Shown one piece after another: positions 17,666 to 26,229 of a stretch of DNA of 64,000 bases. This stretch comes from Flavobacteriales bacterium (GTDB taxonomy: Bacteria; Bacteroidota; Bacteroidia; CAIKAF01). The DNA lies in assembly GCA_018401695.1 (NCBI GenBank), contig JAGYKD010000001.1, forward strand, positions 908,016-972,015, written 5' to 3'. The notes beneath the pieces are model-generated. The model saw only the letters and a program-made list of their open reading frames with translations, ran no database searches and was not told the DNA's origin. The stretch's first letter is position 1. Every line of letters starts with the position of its first letter. The translations under genes were made by a program, and so were the position numbers.

Positions 17666-18025
17666 TTATTCGTAAATGGTTACTGTTTCTCTGCTGGATT
17701 CTCCGGGAACAATACGCACCACGGTTTGTCCTGTGGCTGCCCCACGAGTAGCCGCTACATTTAAAACTACCTCCAAAGCTAAGCCGGTCCCAGGGTCTGT
17801 ATGTGTATAGGACACCTCACCCTCAGTATTGGTGTATCTGGTAACGTCTATTTGTCCGGAACCGTTACCGGATTGGAAAAAGCGAACCTCGGCTTCCGAA
17901 ACCCTAAAATCTTGAGCGTCCAAAACCGTGATGGTAATATTTCCGGGTTCGGGATCGGAATAACAAGAGCTTAAACTTGTGGCAACTGCTGCCAATAAAG
18001 CTGCGGTGAAAAGTAGAATACGCAT
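17666..18025 (-). CDS. small lipoprotein with carboxypeptidase-like/Ig-like fold
   Basis: 119 aa. The signal peptide ends in a lipobox, SLSSC (about residue 21), so it is probably a membrane-anchored lipoprotein. The remainder, NITITVLDAQDFRVSEAEVRFF ... NTEGEVSYTHTDPG ... LEVVLNVAA, has the alternating pattern of a carboxypeptidase regulatory-like beta-sandwich. No enzymatic motif is seen. It is convergent with the CvpA-like gene and divergent from pheS. Confidence 0.75.
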   Translation of the reverse strand: MRILLFTAALLAAVATSLSSCYSDPEPGNITITVLDAQDFRVSEAEVRFFQSGNGSGQIDVTRYTNTEGEVSYTHTDPGTGLALEVVLNVAATRGAATGQTVVRIVPGESSRETVTIYE

Positions 18026-18153
18026 AATTTCTTACCAATATCTTATCAAAGATACGGTCTTGCTTTGGTTTCCGCAAGATGTATCTTCTTGCTTGTTTTA
18101 TGCGTATTACAATTCTTGATTAGCTTTTGGGAAGGCCTATGTATATTTGCTCT

Positions 18154-19137
18154 ATGCAGGATAAGATTAAATCCCTTGAGGATGCTTTGCAAAAGTTGAG
18201 CCCTGAAACCATTAAGGATATTGAGGCTTTTAAAAGACAATATATTGGTAAACAGAGTCTTATACAAGAAATTTTTAATAGTTTTAAGAATTTAGATTCG
18301 GATACCAAGCGCTTGGTAGGCTCAAAGGTCAATGCATTAAAGCAAAGGGCACAGGAGCTTTACGATGCTGCCCTAGAAGCCAATCAACCTACAGCTGAAA
18401 TGCCATGGAGGGATGCAAGCTTGCCTGGCAGGCATATGAATTCCGGTAGTCTACATCCTTTAACTTTGGTAGAGCAAGAGCTAATGGAGATCTTTGATTT
18501 TATTGGGTTTACCTTAGCCAAGGGTCCGGAAATCGAAGACGATTGGCATAATTTTACCGCGCTTAACTTCGCGGCGAATCACCCTGCCAGAGACATGCAG
18601 GACACTTTTTTTGTGGATTCTGGAGACGAATGGGTTTTACGCACCCATACCTCGGGGGTTCAAGTACGGACTATGTTAAGGTCTAAGCCACCAATTCGGG
18701 TGATTGCCCCGGGAAGGGTATACCGTTGCGATAGCGACGCTACGCACAGTCCTGTGTTTCACCAATTGGAAGGGCTGGTAGTAGACAAGAGGGTTTCTTT
18801 TAAAGATTTGAAAGAAACCTTGTATTACTTTACAGAGGCTTTTTTTGGAAAGGGATTTGAGGTTCGTTTTCGTCCCAGTTACTTTCCATTTACCGAACCC
18901 AGTGCCGAAATGGATATTGGCAAGAAGAATGCGCAAGGCGGTATCGATTGGATGGAAATCTTAGGGTGTGGTATGGTGGACCCGGCCGTGTTGGAAAATT
19001 GCGATATAGATCCAAATGAGTACCAGGGCTATGCTTTTGGGATAGGAATTGACCGTTTGGCTATGCTTAAGTTTGGTATTCCTGACATTCGTTTGTTGTA
19101 CGAGAACGATTCCCGATTTTTGCGTCAATTTTCTTGA
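18154..19137 (+). CDS. pheS: phenylalanyl-tRNA synthetase alpha subunit
   Basis: Class II aminoacyl-tRNA synthetase subunit that binds Phe and ATP and acts as alpha2beta2 with PheT (not in the window). An N-terminal coiled-coil (residues 1-85) is followed by the catalytic core: HPLTLVEQELMEIFDFIGF, LLRTHTSGVQ-like VLRTHTSGVQVR, FHQLEGLVVDK, the motif-2-like FRPSYFPFTEPSAEMD, and motif 3 GYAFGIGIDRLAMLKFGI. Start ATG 18154 (MQDKIKSLEDAL) gives 327 aa; ATG 18139 is a possible alternative. The stop is 2 bp from the end of mnmG. Confidence 0.95.
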   Translation: MQDKIKSLEDALQKLSPETIKDIEAFKRQYIGKQSLIQEIFNSFKNLDSDTKRLVGSKVNALKQRAQELYDAALEANQPTAEMPWRDASLPGRHMNSGSLHPLTLVEQELMEIFDFIGFTLAKGPEIEDDWHNFTALNFAANHPARDMQDTFFVDSGDEWVLRTHTSGVQVRTMLRSKPPIRVIAPGRVYRCDSDATHSPVFHQLEGLVVDKRVSFKDLKETLYYFTEAFFGKGFEVRFRPSYFPFTEPSAEMDIGKKNAQGGIDWMEILGCGMVDPAVLENCDIDPNEYQGYAFGIGIDRLAMLKFGIPDIRLLYENDSRFLRQFS

Positions 19138-19139
19138 GA

Positions 19140-21008
19140 TCAGCGGCCCATATAGATCATAAGCATGGACACGTCTGATGGAGAAATACCGCTGATTCTA
19201 GACGCATTTCCTATGGTTTTAGGTCGCTGAGATTTTAATTTTTGGCGTGCTTCGGAGGATAGTCCATGAATTTTATCAAAATCAAGGCTTTCCGGAAGAA
19301 TTAAATCTTCTAATTTTTTAATTTTTGAGGCTTGTTCTTTTTCTCGCTCCATATAGCCTGCATATTTCAATCCTATTTCTGCCGAACTTGCAGACTCCTC
19401 TCCTAAGTCCATGGAATGTATTTCTTGATCCAGCATTTTATCTATGGACCTTAAATCGTTCAAGGCCAGTTGTGGTCTAGACAACAATTGAGCCCAACGA
19501 ATTTTTTGCTGTATAGGACTAGAGCCCTTTTCTTCTAAAAGAGGATTGATGTCTTCAGGATTTGCGCTATTGTTTTCTAAATACTTTTGGATGTGCTTTG
19601 ATTGGGCATATTTTGTTTCCATGCGTTTTAGACGACTCTCCGAAGCCAGTCCCAAGGCATGGCCAAGAGGAGTTAAACGTTCATCGGCATTGTCTTGCCT
19701 GAGGAGTATTCGGTATTCAGCCCGAGAAGTAAACATTCGGTAGGGTTCGTCGGTGCCTTTATGGATTAGATCATCGATAAGTACTCCGATATAGGCTTGG
19801 TCTCGTGAAAGTACGAGGGGTTCTCGGCCTTTTACCTTTAATGCGGCATTGATTCCCGCCATTAGTCCTTGACAAGCGGCCTCTTCGTAGCCCGTGGTAC
19901 CGTTGATTTGACCGGCAAAATACAGACCTTCTACGGGTTTGGTTTCAAGACTTGTATTTAATTGTGTTGGTGGAAAATAGTCGTATTCTATGGCATAGCC
20001 CGGACGGAACATGCGCACTTGTTCCAAACCTTTTATTTGACGCAGCGCCTTTAGTTGAATATTTTCTGGAAGTGACGAAGAAAAACCGTTTAGGTATATT
20101 TCACAGGTTTTCCACCCTTCGGGTTCAATAAACAGTTGGTGGCGGTCCTTGTCTGCAAAACGATCGATTTTATCTTCGATGGAAGGGCAATATCTGGGTC
20201 CTAAACCTTGGATTCGTCCATTGAACATAGGGCTGTGTTCAAAACCTTCTCTAAGGATGTCGTGCACCGTTGGGTTGGTATAGCTTATGTGGCAAGGAAG
20301 TTGTTTTTTTGGTTTTGGAGAGGGCATAAAAGAAAAGCCTTGGATTTCTTCGTCGCCGTATTGTATTTCGGTTTTTTCGTAATGTATGCTACGGCCATCT
20401 AGTCTGGGAGGTGTGCCGGTTTTCATTCTACCACTAGCAAAACCTAGGTCCATTAGTTGTTCTGTTAAACCAAAGGCGGCGGGTTCACCTGCTCTGCCAC
20501 CACCAAATTGTTTTTCGCCAATATGGATTAGGCCATTGAGAAAGGTTCCTGAGGTTAGGATTACAGCTTTTGCTTCAATCTTCAAATCCATACTGCTTAT
20601 TACACCACGGAGTTTTCCGCTCTCTATCCATAAATGCCTTATGGGTTCTTGCCAGAATGAAAGTTGTTCGATTTGTTCTAGTTGTAAGCGCCAATGTTCA
20701 GCAAATAGAGCCCTGTCGTTTTGTGTACGTGGACTCCACATGGCCGGACCTTTGGAACGATTAAGCATCCTAAATTGAATCATTGAAGCATCGGAAACCC
20801 ATCCCGACAGCCCGCCCAGGGCATCAATCTCCCGAATGATTTGCCCTTTTGCAATGCCTCCCATGGCCGGATTGCAAGACATTTGTCCTATTCTTGCCAA
20901 ATCCATAGTAGCCATTAATGTTTTGCAGCCCATACGCGCTGCCGCCGCTGCTGCTTCACATCCCGCATGCCCCCCTCCTACAACCAAAACATCGTACGAA
21001 TCCAACAT
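19140..21008 (-). CDS. mnmG: tRNA uridine-5-carboxymethylaminomethyl modification enzyme MnmG (GidA)
   Basis: 622 aa FAD enzyme. With MnmE it makes the 5-carboxymethylaminomethyl group on wobble U34 of tRNAs. Seen: [19 protein letters not shown] (FAD-binding, residues 9-28), [14 protein letters not shown] (GidA signature), [47 protein letters not shown] and the C-terminal GLS-EARQKL helical domain. Full length. A parS palindrome lies between its start and the preceding gene. Confidence 0.97.
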   Translation of the reverse strand: MLDSYDVLVVGGGHAGCEAAAAAARMGCKTLMATMDLARIGQMSCNPAMGGIAKGQIIREIDALGGLSGWVSDASMIQFRMLNRSKGPAMWSPRTQNDRALFAEHWRLQLEQIEQLSFWQEPIRHLWIESGKLRGVISSMDLKIEAKAVILTSGTFLNGLIHIGEKQFGGGRAGEPAAFGLTEQLMDLGFASGRMKTGTPPRLDGRSIHYEKTEIQYGDEEIQGFSFMPSPKPKKQLPCHISYTNPTVHDILREGFEHSPMFNGRIQGLGPRYCPSIEDKIDRFADKDRHQLFIEPEGWKTCEIYLNGFSSSLPENIQLKALRQIKGLEQVRMFRPGYAIEYDYFPPTQLNTSLETKPVEGLYFAGQINGTTGYEEAACQGLMAGINAALKVKGREPLVLSRDQAYIGVLIDDLIHKGTDEPYRMFTSRAEYRILLRQDNADERLTPLGHALGLASESRLKRMETKYAQSKHIQKYLENNSANPEDINPLLEEKGSSPIQQKIRWAQLLSRPQLALNDLRSIDKMLDQEIHSMDLGEESASSAEIGLKYAGYMEREKEQASKIKKLEDLILPESLDFDKIHGLSSEARQKLKSQRPKTIGNASRISGISPSDVSMLMIYMGR

Positions 21009-21019
21009 AATTTTCCATT

Positions 21020-21035
21020 TGTTCCACGTGGAACA
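21020..21035. promoter_or_regulatory. parS chromosome-partition site
   Basis: TGTTCCACGTGGAACA is a perfect 16-bp palindrome with the CACGTG core and GTT/AAC arms of the ParB-binding consensus (TGTTnCACGTGnAACA). It sits 12 bp upstream of the mnmG start codon, a gene that often marks the origin region. No parA or parB is in the window. Confidence 0.85.
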
Positions 21036-21036
21036 A

Positions 21037-21537
21037 TTACCACATGCTAAACGTAATTTTGAGCCAAAGATACAGCATCCAACCCGAGACCATCAACTTT
21101 AAGCCGGTTCCCAGTAAAAATCCAAGAAAAGAACCTATAGCAGAAGTTAAGGCCCGAGCTATATCTTTTGAATCTTTGGTTAATTCCCCAATAAATGCTC
21201 CGATAAAGGGGCCAAATAAAATGCCTGGAATACCGAAGAATAAACCAATAATAAGCCCCAGGGTAGACCCCCTTATTCCTGCTTTTGTTCCTCCTAATTT
21301 TTTTGTTCCCCAACTTGGTAAAATATAATCGAGTATCATTACCACTGCCATAGCAATTCCCGTGCTAATCATCACCGGTTGACTGGGGTGCATTTCCGGT
21401 CGCCCCAGCCAGAGTATCCATAAACCTATCCAGGAAATGGGAGGTCCGGGAATTATGGGTAAGACACATCCAATTAAGCCTATGACCAGCACCAAGAGTG
21501 AGGAGGCCAACCATACCAAATCCATTATCCATTCCAT
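21037..21537 (-). CDS. DUF456 family membrane protein
   Basis: 166 aa, nearly all hydrophobic, with four or five membrane segments. The pattern [17 protein letters not shown] (about residue 25), [39 protein letters not shown] and the glycine-rich C-terminal half is typical of DUF456; function unknown. Its start overlaps the end of ybeY by 13 bp, so they are one operon. The stop is 2 bp before the parS site. A second ATG at codon 5 is possible. Confidence 0.88.
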   Translation of the reverse strand: MEWIMDLVWLASSLLVLVIGLIGCVLPIIPGPPISWIGLWILWLGRPEMHPSQPVMISTGIAMAVVMILDYILPSWGTKKLGGTKAGIRGSTLGLIIGLFFGIPGILFGPFIGAFIGELTKDSKDIARALTSAIGSFLGFLLGTGLKLMVSGWMLYLWLKITFSMW

Positions 21538-21953
21538 GGCCTTAGCTTTAAAGCTTCATCCTCAGCCAGGCTCATCTCTGCTTTGTCCGAAGCTTCAATA
21601 TCATCAAATCCAATCAAGTGCAGAAGCCCATGAATAAGCACTCTATCCAATTCATCATCGAAAGATACCCTATAATACCTTGCCTGTGCTCTTATCCTAT
21701 CTATTGAAATATAGACCTCACCTTCAATAAAATTACTGCCCTCCTTGCTTAGGTCAAACGTAAGTACATCGGTTTCATAATCGTGGGCCAAGAATTGTTT
21801 GTTCATGGCTCTTAACTCGGCATCCGTCTTTAGAATAAAGCGAAGAACTCCTAGAGAGACCCTATGGTAATCGGCTATCTTTTGGACCCACGCTTTTCGA
21901 TTTTCAAGGTTTTTCCAAGAATTTGCTGAGTTGGTCGAATGAAACGAAATCAT
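21525..21953 (-). CDS. ybeY: endoribonuclease/rRNA maturation factor YbeY
   Basis: About 142 aa from ATG 21953 (MISFHSTNSANSW). UPF0054/YbeY is a zinc-dependent RNase acting in 16S rRNA 3' maturation and ribosome quality control. The family motif HGLLHLIGFDD (H-x-x-x-H-x-x-G-x-D, two zinc ligands) is present near the C-terminus, though the third ligand after it is shifted. LAHDYETDVLTFDLS is the conserved upstream block. An upstream in-frame start at 21980 would add nine residues and overlap the preceding gene more. Downstream of the anti-sigma-like gene in one operon. Confidence 0.93.
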   Translation of the reverse strand: MISFHSTNSANSWKNLENRKAWVQKIADYHRVSLGVLRFILKTDAELRAMNKQFLAHDYETDVLTFDLSKEGSNFIEGEVYISIDRIRAQARYYRVSFDDELDRVLIHGLLHLIGFDDIEASDKAEMSLAEDEALKLRPWNG

Positions 21954-22375
21954 GGGACACATACCCGAAATTCGAGGCAAACTTCGCGGCCTTCGTTTCG
22001 AAACTCCATGCTATCGGCCAATTGGCGCATTAGAAAGACCCCTCTACCGTTGGGCTTTTCGAGGTTTTCAGGGTCTGTGGGATCCGGTAAACTATCCGGA
22101 TCAAAACCTTTTCCCTCATCCGTAACTTCAAAACAAAGCATCGTTCCATCGCAGTGGTATTGGATAGCCACCTTTTTTTGTGGATCACAGCGGTTTCCAT
22201 GCAATATGGCATTGTTGGCAGCCTCGGTTAAGGCAACCAATACGCTTCCAAAAAAATCTTCAGGAATGTTGTGTTCTGAAAATATGCGTTGAATTACCGA
22301 TTCCAGACATCGAATCGAATGAATTTCGGAACTGAGCTCGAGCTTTCCAGGCAAGTCTTGTACAGGTTCAGTCAT
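21950..22375 (-). CDS. ATP-binding protein, RsbW-like anti-sigma kinase fold
   Basis: 141 aa HATPase_c domain: LVALTEAANNAILHGN (N box), VTDEGKGFDPDSLPDP (G1 box) and NGRGVFLMRQLAD (G2 box). This is the layout of serine kinases that control anti-anti-sigma factors. No STAS partner or sigma factor is beside it. ATG 22375 overlaps the stop of the DUF4175 gene (ATGA) and its end overlaps ybeY, so the three genes are translationally linked. Confidence 0.87.
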   Translation of the reverse strand: MTEPVQDLPGKLELSSEIHSIRCLESVIQRIFSEHNIPEDFFGSVLVALTEAANNAILHGNRCDPQKKVAIQYHCDGTMLCFEVTDEGKGFDPDSLPDPTDPENLEKPNGRGVFLMRQLADSMEFRNEGREVCLEFRVCVP

Positions 22376-25300
22376 GGGTATTGGTTAAAGTAGTCCGATA
22401 CTTTTTGCTTGTAATAGGGTTTTAATGCAGGTGGAACCGTCCGAAGCAACTCTGCTTCACGTTCTTTTTTCTTTAAATATTCCTGCAATACATCTTCCGG
22501 GATCGCCCACTCTTCTACGTTCTCTCTCGACTCCCGCTTTTCGTCTTCTTCCTGTTCCCTTTGGGCGCGCTCCGACTCTAGCATCCGTCGAGTGATTTCT
22601 TTTTGACGGCGCATCGTTTCTGCACTTATTCTGCGGTTGAGTATGTCGGTTTCCGTTTCTTCCATTTTTTTTATGGCTTCTCCTGCCTGCTTACGCCCCT
22701 CCTCACTCATGTCTTTGAGCATTTCTTCCATTTCGCGGCGAATTTGTTCCTGTTCCGCCGCCATTTGGGCCAATTTCTTCGCCTGTTCCCCACTTCCCTG
22801 ACCACCTTCTCCTTTACCTCCGTCTTGTTTGCCTTGCTGCGGACCCTTTTTCTGTTGATCGCGCATTTGCTGTTCCATTTCCTCAAGCTTTTTTTGAAGG
22901 CCCAATTGACGCTGAATTAAATCCGACATTTTATCGGGTTTGCTTTGTCCCGGCTTATTGCATTGAGCCCCCGCCTGACTACCCATGGATTGCATTTGCT
23001 GCATCATTTGTTCCAAAGCTTCACTCAAAATCAGTGCTAAATTGTTGAATCCGGTCATGGCTTCTTGTTGTCGACTCCAAGCAGGTGGATATTGGCGTTG
23101 CGAAAAATGTTCCAAGGCACCCTCCATGCCTCGCTTGGTTCTGCTTAATTCCTCCATTACATAGTTCTCCAACTCTATTACCCGCTTACTTAAGGCTTGC
23201 AATGAATCTTCTACTTTGGCGGCATCCGAGATAATTCTGCGCTGTTCTCTGGCAATGTTGCGCATCACCGCATCATTGCCTCTGGAAGACTTGGCCTGCT
23301 CCATTACCTGCTCCTGATCAAAGCTTAATTGCACAATGTTTTCGAGCAGCGCGCGTAAATCCTCCATGTTCTCCCCTTGTTGTTGGGCGGCAGCTGTTTG
23401 CTGTTGCTCCTTCATCTTCTTGGCCAAATCCTTCATTTTTTGCGCAGCACTCTTTTGCTTTTTTTGTGCTCCTGATTCTTTCTTTTGATCCAGTTCTTCT
23501 TTGGCCTCTTCCATTTCTTTGGAAATCTCTTCCATTTCCTCTTCGGCATCCTCCAAATCCTTGGGCTGCTCCAGCTCTTCGTTCTTTTTTTCTAATTCCT
23601 CCAGTTCCTTTTGAATATCCTCGGCTTCTTTATTTAATGCTTCTTGGGCTTTTTCTTTCTCTTCCGCAGTCATTTCCTTGTCTGCAGCCAAGTCCTCTTG
23701 TTTTTTGGCCAGCTCTTCTAAGCGATTTATTTGCTCTTGAAGCATTTGCTCCACCTCAAACTGCTTGAATAATTCCAATGTTCTGTCCAACTCTCGTTCC
23801 ACCTCTTCTTGACTCATTTCCATTTGTTCCATGAGCTCTTGCAGCTTGTTTTTGTCCATTTGTTCCATGGCCTTATCCAGCTGCTCAAATAGGTCTTCTA
23901 TTCCTTTGTCTTTTAACTGCTCAAATAGGTCTTCTATTTTTTTCTGCTTATCTAAAATATTTTGCTGTTCCGGGCTTAGCTCTTGATTTCTTTGACTATT
24001 TTCCTTTTGCATTTGCTGCATTTTGTCCAAAGACTTTTCCAAAGCTTTGCGACGCTCCATCAACTCCTTTAGTTTTTGCTTTTCTTCAAAACCCAGCTCC
24101 TTTTTCTCCAACATATCACGCCTAAAATCCTCCATGCTTTTGTTCAGATCTTCCACTGCCTTTTGCTGTTCCTCCAAACTCTCCTTTATAGCCGTCCTGT
24201 TTTCTTGCTGCATTTGAGACAATTCCTTTCTGCTGGGAAGGCGGTGCTGCTCCAAAGGGGTGCGGCTGTATTTGCGTCCCCCCGCACCATCGTTGTCCCA
24301 AGCTTCAAAATAGTACCATAATTCCTGTCCTTCTTCTAAATTTAGGTTTTTGAGCCCAAAAGGAAGCTGGAAATTTACTTGCTGCTGACCCTTTGGTATG
24401 TTGATTCTTTGGCGCTCAAATACCGAATTATCCTCCCCTTTGGTCCGAACTTTGTAAGCAAAATATACTTCCGTTATTCCATAATCGTCACTGGCCGAGC
24501 CACTGAAAAGCAGGCGACTAAAGCTTATCGTGTCCTTCCATGCGTCTACTTGTATTTTCGGATATGCGTCGGCTATGACGGAAACACGGTAGGCGAAGCT
24601 GTCTTGTGCACGAAAATTTTTGTTTCCCGGAACCAATACATAATCAAAGCCTTGCATAACTTTACGGTTAAAACGGACTTTTCCTTGTTTATCCGGTGCG
24701 TATTTTTTTGTGGTATCCGGCCAAATAACCTCTACCGCCTCAGTCGCTTCCCAGTCCAATTCCCAGTCAATCTTCGTGCCTTCCGGCACTACCAATTCGC
24801 CCTTATCGTTTACCCATTCCGGCTTTAAGCCCAAATAGGCCGGATAAGTCAAACGAGCCTTCAGCTGCCGAAGCAAGGGTTTTTGCAACACTTGCAAAAG
24901 GTATTCCTCACTTCTGAAATCCCCGCTGCTTAAATGAAAAGCTACATTTTGTCCCGGATGCGAAAAAGTAAAGCTAAACAACCCCGGCCCCGCAGTTTGC
25001 ATGCGGTACATACCTGCCCCCTGATGTAAATAAAGCTGCTCGGGAATCTCCTGGCCCTCCAAACGCACTTTTAAGGTAAAATCTTCGTGCGCAGCAGTTT
25101 TTAGTACCTCATTTTCAATAATAAAATTAAAAGGTGCGGGAGGTAAAAAGGTCTGGTTGTACGACACAATGCGCGAGGTACTTTCGGAAATAATTTGAGG
25201 TTTCGCCATCCACAACCCAAAAAATGCCAGCAAAACCGGCAAAGTAAACCACAAAAATTTGCGATTGACCCGAAGGTCGATTGCTTGGGCAAAAGGCACA

Positions 25301-25719
25301 GCCTGAAGCTTTTGCGTGCGTTGTTCAATGGCCGCCAGCAGCAAAGGCGATGCATGGCCACCCGCACTATGCTTTAGTTCTAAGGTGTTTAACAGTCGAT
25401 CGTCGACTTCTTTATGAAAATGTCGGCCGATTAAACGCGCGGCATCCTCATAGGACAAATGTTTACCCAGGCGATATAAGCCCAACATGGGACGCAAAAT
25501 AAACCAAGCAAAAACACTGATATTAAGGGCAACAAAGGACCAAAAAAGGCCCATGCGCACCGATCCGGAAAAGCGACCGAAATATTCTAAAACTGTGATT
25601 AACAGAAAGTAACCTACCAAAAGCCCTAAACCAATAAGCCCACCTCGCAACAGTTCGTTCAGGTAGAACTTTCGTATAAAGGCGTCTAATTTGATTATGA
25701 GTGCGTCTTTCTCCCGCAT
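22372..25719 (-). CDS. DUF4175 family membrane protein with giant coiled coil
   Basis: About 1115 aa from ATG 25719 (MREKDALIIKLDAFI). Three membrane segments near the N-terminus (about residues 25-45, 55-80 and 155-175) precede extracytoplasmic beta-rich domains to about residue 480. Then comes a very long charged coiled coil rich in Glu, Gln, Lys and Met (about 480-1050), with repeats such as QLKDKGIEDLFEQLDKAMEQMDK. The family is widespread in Bacteroidota and its function is not established. It begins the operon DUF4175-ATPase-ybeY-DUF456. A start at 25776 is open but places charged residues ahead of the membrane anchor. Confidence 0.88.
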   Translation of the reverse strand: MREKDALIIKLDAFIRKFYLNELLRGGLIGLGLLVGYFLLITVLEYFGRFSGSVRMGLFWSFVALNISVFAWFILRPMLGLYRLGKHLSYEDAARLIGRHFHKEVDDRLLNTLELKHSAGGHASPLLLAAIEQRTQKLQAVPFAQAIDLRVNRKFLWFTLPVLLAFFGLWMAKPQIISESTSRIVSYNQTFLPPAPFNFIIENEVLKTAAHEDFTLKVRLEGQEIPEQLYLHQGAGMYRMQTAGPGLFSFTFSHPGQNVAFHLSSGDFRSEEYLLQVLQKPLLRQLKARLTYPAYLGLKPEWVNDKGELVVPEGTKIDWELDWEATEAVEVIWPDTTKKYAPDKQGKVRFNRKVMQGFDYVLVPGNKNFRAQDSFAYRVSVIADAYPKIQVDAWKDTISFSRLLFSGSASDDYGITEVYFAYKVRTKGEDNSVFERQRINIPKGQQQVNFQLPFGLKNLNLEEGQELWYYFEAWDNDGAGGRKYSRTPLEQHRLPSRKELSQMQQENRTAIKESLEEQQKAVEDLNKSMEDFRRDMLEKKELGFEEKQKLKELMERRKALEKSLDKMQQMQKENSQRNQELSPEQQNILDKQKKIEDLFEQLKDKGIEDLFEQLDKAMEQMDKNKLQELMEQMEMSQEEVERELDRTLELFKQFEVEQMLQEQINRLEELAKKQEDLAADKEMTAEEKEKAQEALNKEAEDIQKELEELEKKNEELEQPKDLEDAEEEMEEISKEMEEAKEELDQKKESGAQKKQKSAAQKMKDLAKKMKEQQQTAAAQQQGENMEDLRALLENIVQLSFDQEQVMEQAKSSRGNDAVMRNIAREQRRIISDAAKVEDSLQALSKRVIELENYVMEELSRTKRGMEGALEHFSQRQYPPAWSRQQEAMTGFNNLALILSEALEQMMQQMQSMGSQAGAQCNKPGQSKPDKMSDLIQRQLGLQKKLEEMEQQMRDQQKKGPQQGKQDGGKGEGGQGSGEQAKKLAQMAAEQEQIRREMEEMLKDMSEEGRKQAGEAIKKMEETETDILNRRISAETMRRQKEITRRMLESERAQREQEEDEKRESRENVEEWAIPEDVLQEYLKKKEREAELLRTVPPALKPYYKQKVSDYFNQYP

Positions 25720-25849
25720 ATCCTTAATACAAACAAAAAAATCGAATCTAAGGCGAGAAAGCGCAACACAAAGCACCCGCCTTAAGCATTGTTAATAACG
25801 GAAAACGGATAGCATTGTTACAGTTTTTTTTATTCGATGGGTTTTTGTT

Positions 25850-25994
25850 CGGGCCCTTTCCGGCTTTCGTCTTTAGCTGCCTTGCCAAAAAGGGCAAACC
25901 TAGGCCTTGTCGGGGCTTGCTAAAGCTCCGCCCGCCTCGGCCAAGGCTTGCTCCTTTTTGGCTTTGGCAGGCTACCGCCTCTATCCGGGGGCCG
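25850..25994 (-). repeat. REP-like palindromic element R3a
   Basis: GC-rich element between the DUF4175 start and the next TonB receptor. Read on the minus strand it starts CCCCCGGATAGAGGCGGTAGCC (25995-25974, left motif) and ends AAAGCCGGAAAGGGCCCG (25866-25849), the right motif. Internal arms CCAAAAAGGGCAAACCTAGGCCTTG and GGCCAAGGCTTGCTCCTTTTTGG pair as a long imperfect stem. It is arranged head to head with R3b. Confidence 0.65.
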
Positions 25995-26032
25995 GAATCT
26001 TCTTCCAACAGATGCCCATCTTTGGAACTTGA

Positions 26033-26180
26033 CCTGCGGCAGGGATTGCAGCGGATAGCCCACAGTTCCTAAACTTAGGCAGGCTAGGTTTTTGGCGGCG
26101 ACCGAAGGAAGCCCCCAAAAGCTGTAGACTGCCTTGGTTTAGGGACGAGGACTAGAAGAGGAAAGCCCGGTGCCTCGCCC
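26033..26180 (+). repeat. REP-like palindromic element R3b
   Basis: Plus-strand element: left motif GCAGGGATTGCAGCGGATAGCCCACAG at 26038-26064, middle motif GGCGGCGACCGAAGGAAGCCCCC at 26094-26116, right motif GACGAGGACTAGAAGAGGAAAGCCCGG at 26144-26170. This is the clearest copy of the R1-type motif set. CCTAAACTTAGGCAGGC and GCCTTGGTTTAGGG arms pair across the middle. An inverted TGCCTCGCC/GGCGAGGCA pair (26171-26179 and 26212-26220) follows, ending at the receptor stop codon. Confidence 0.75.
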
Positions 26181-26229
26181 CATTTTTTTTGGTCAATCTA
26201 AATTTGGAAGAGGCGAGGCAGCCGCCCCT

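Noticed and set aside
17584-17751. 55-codon open stretch MNLLKDFESYRKHRILKEL after the CvpA-like gene
   Set aside because: It overlaps the convergent lipoprotein gene, has no known family and no clear promoter; it could be real, but I cannot support it.
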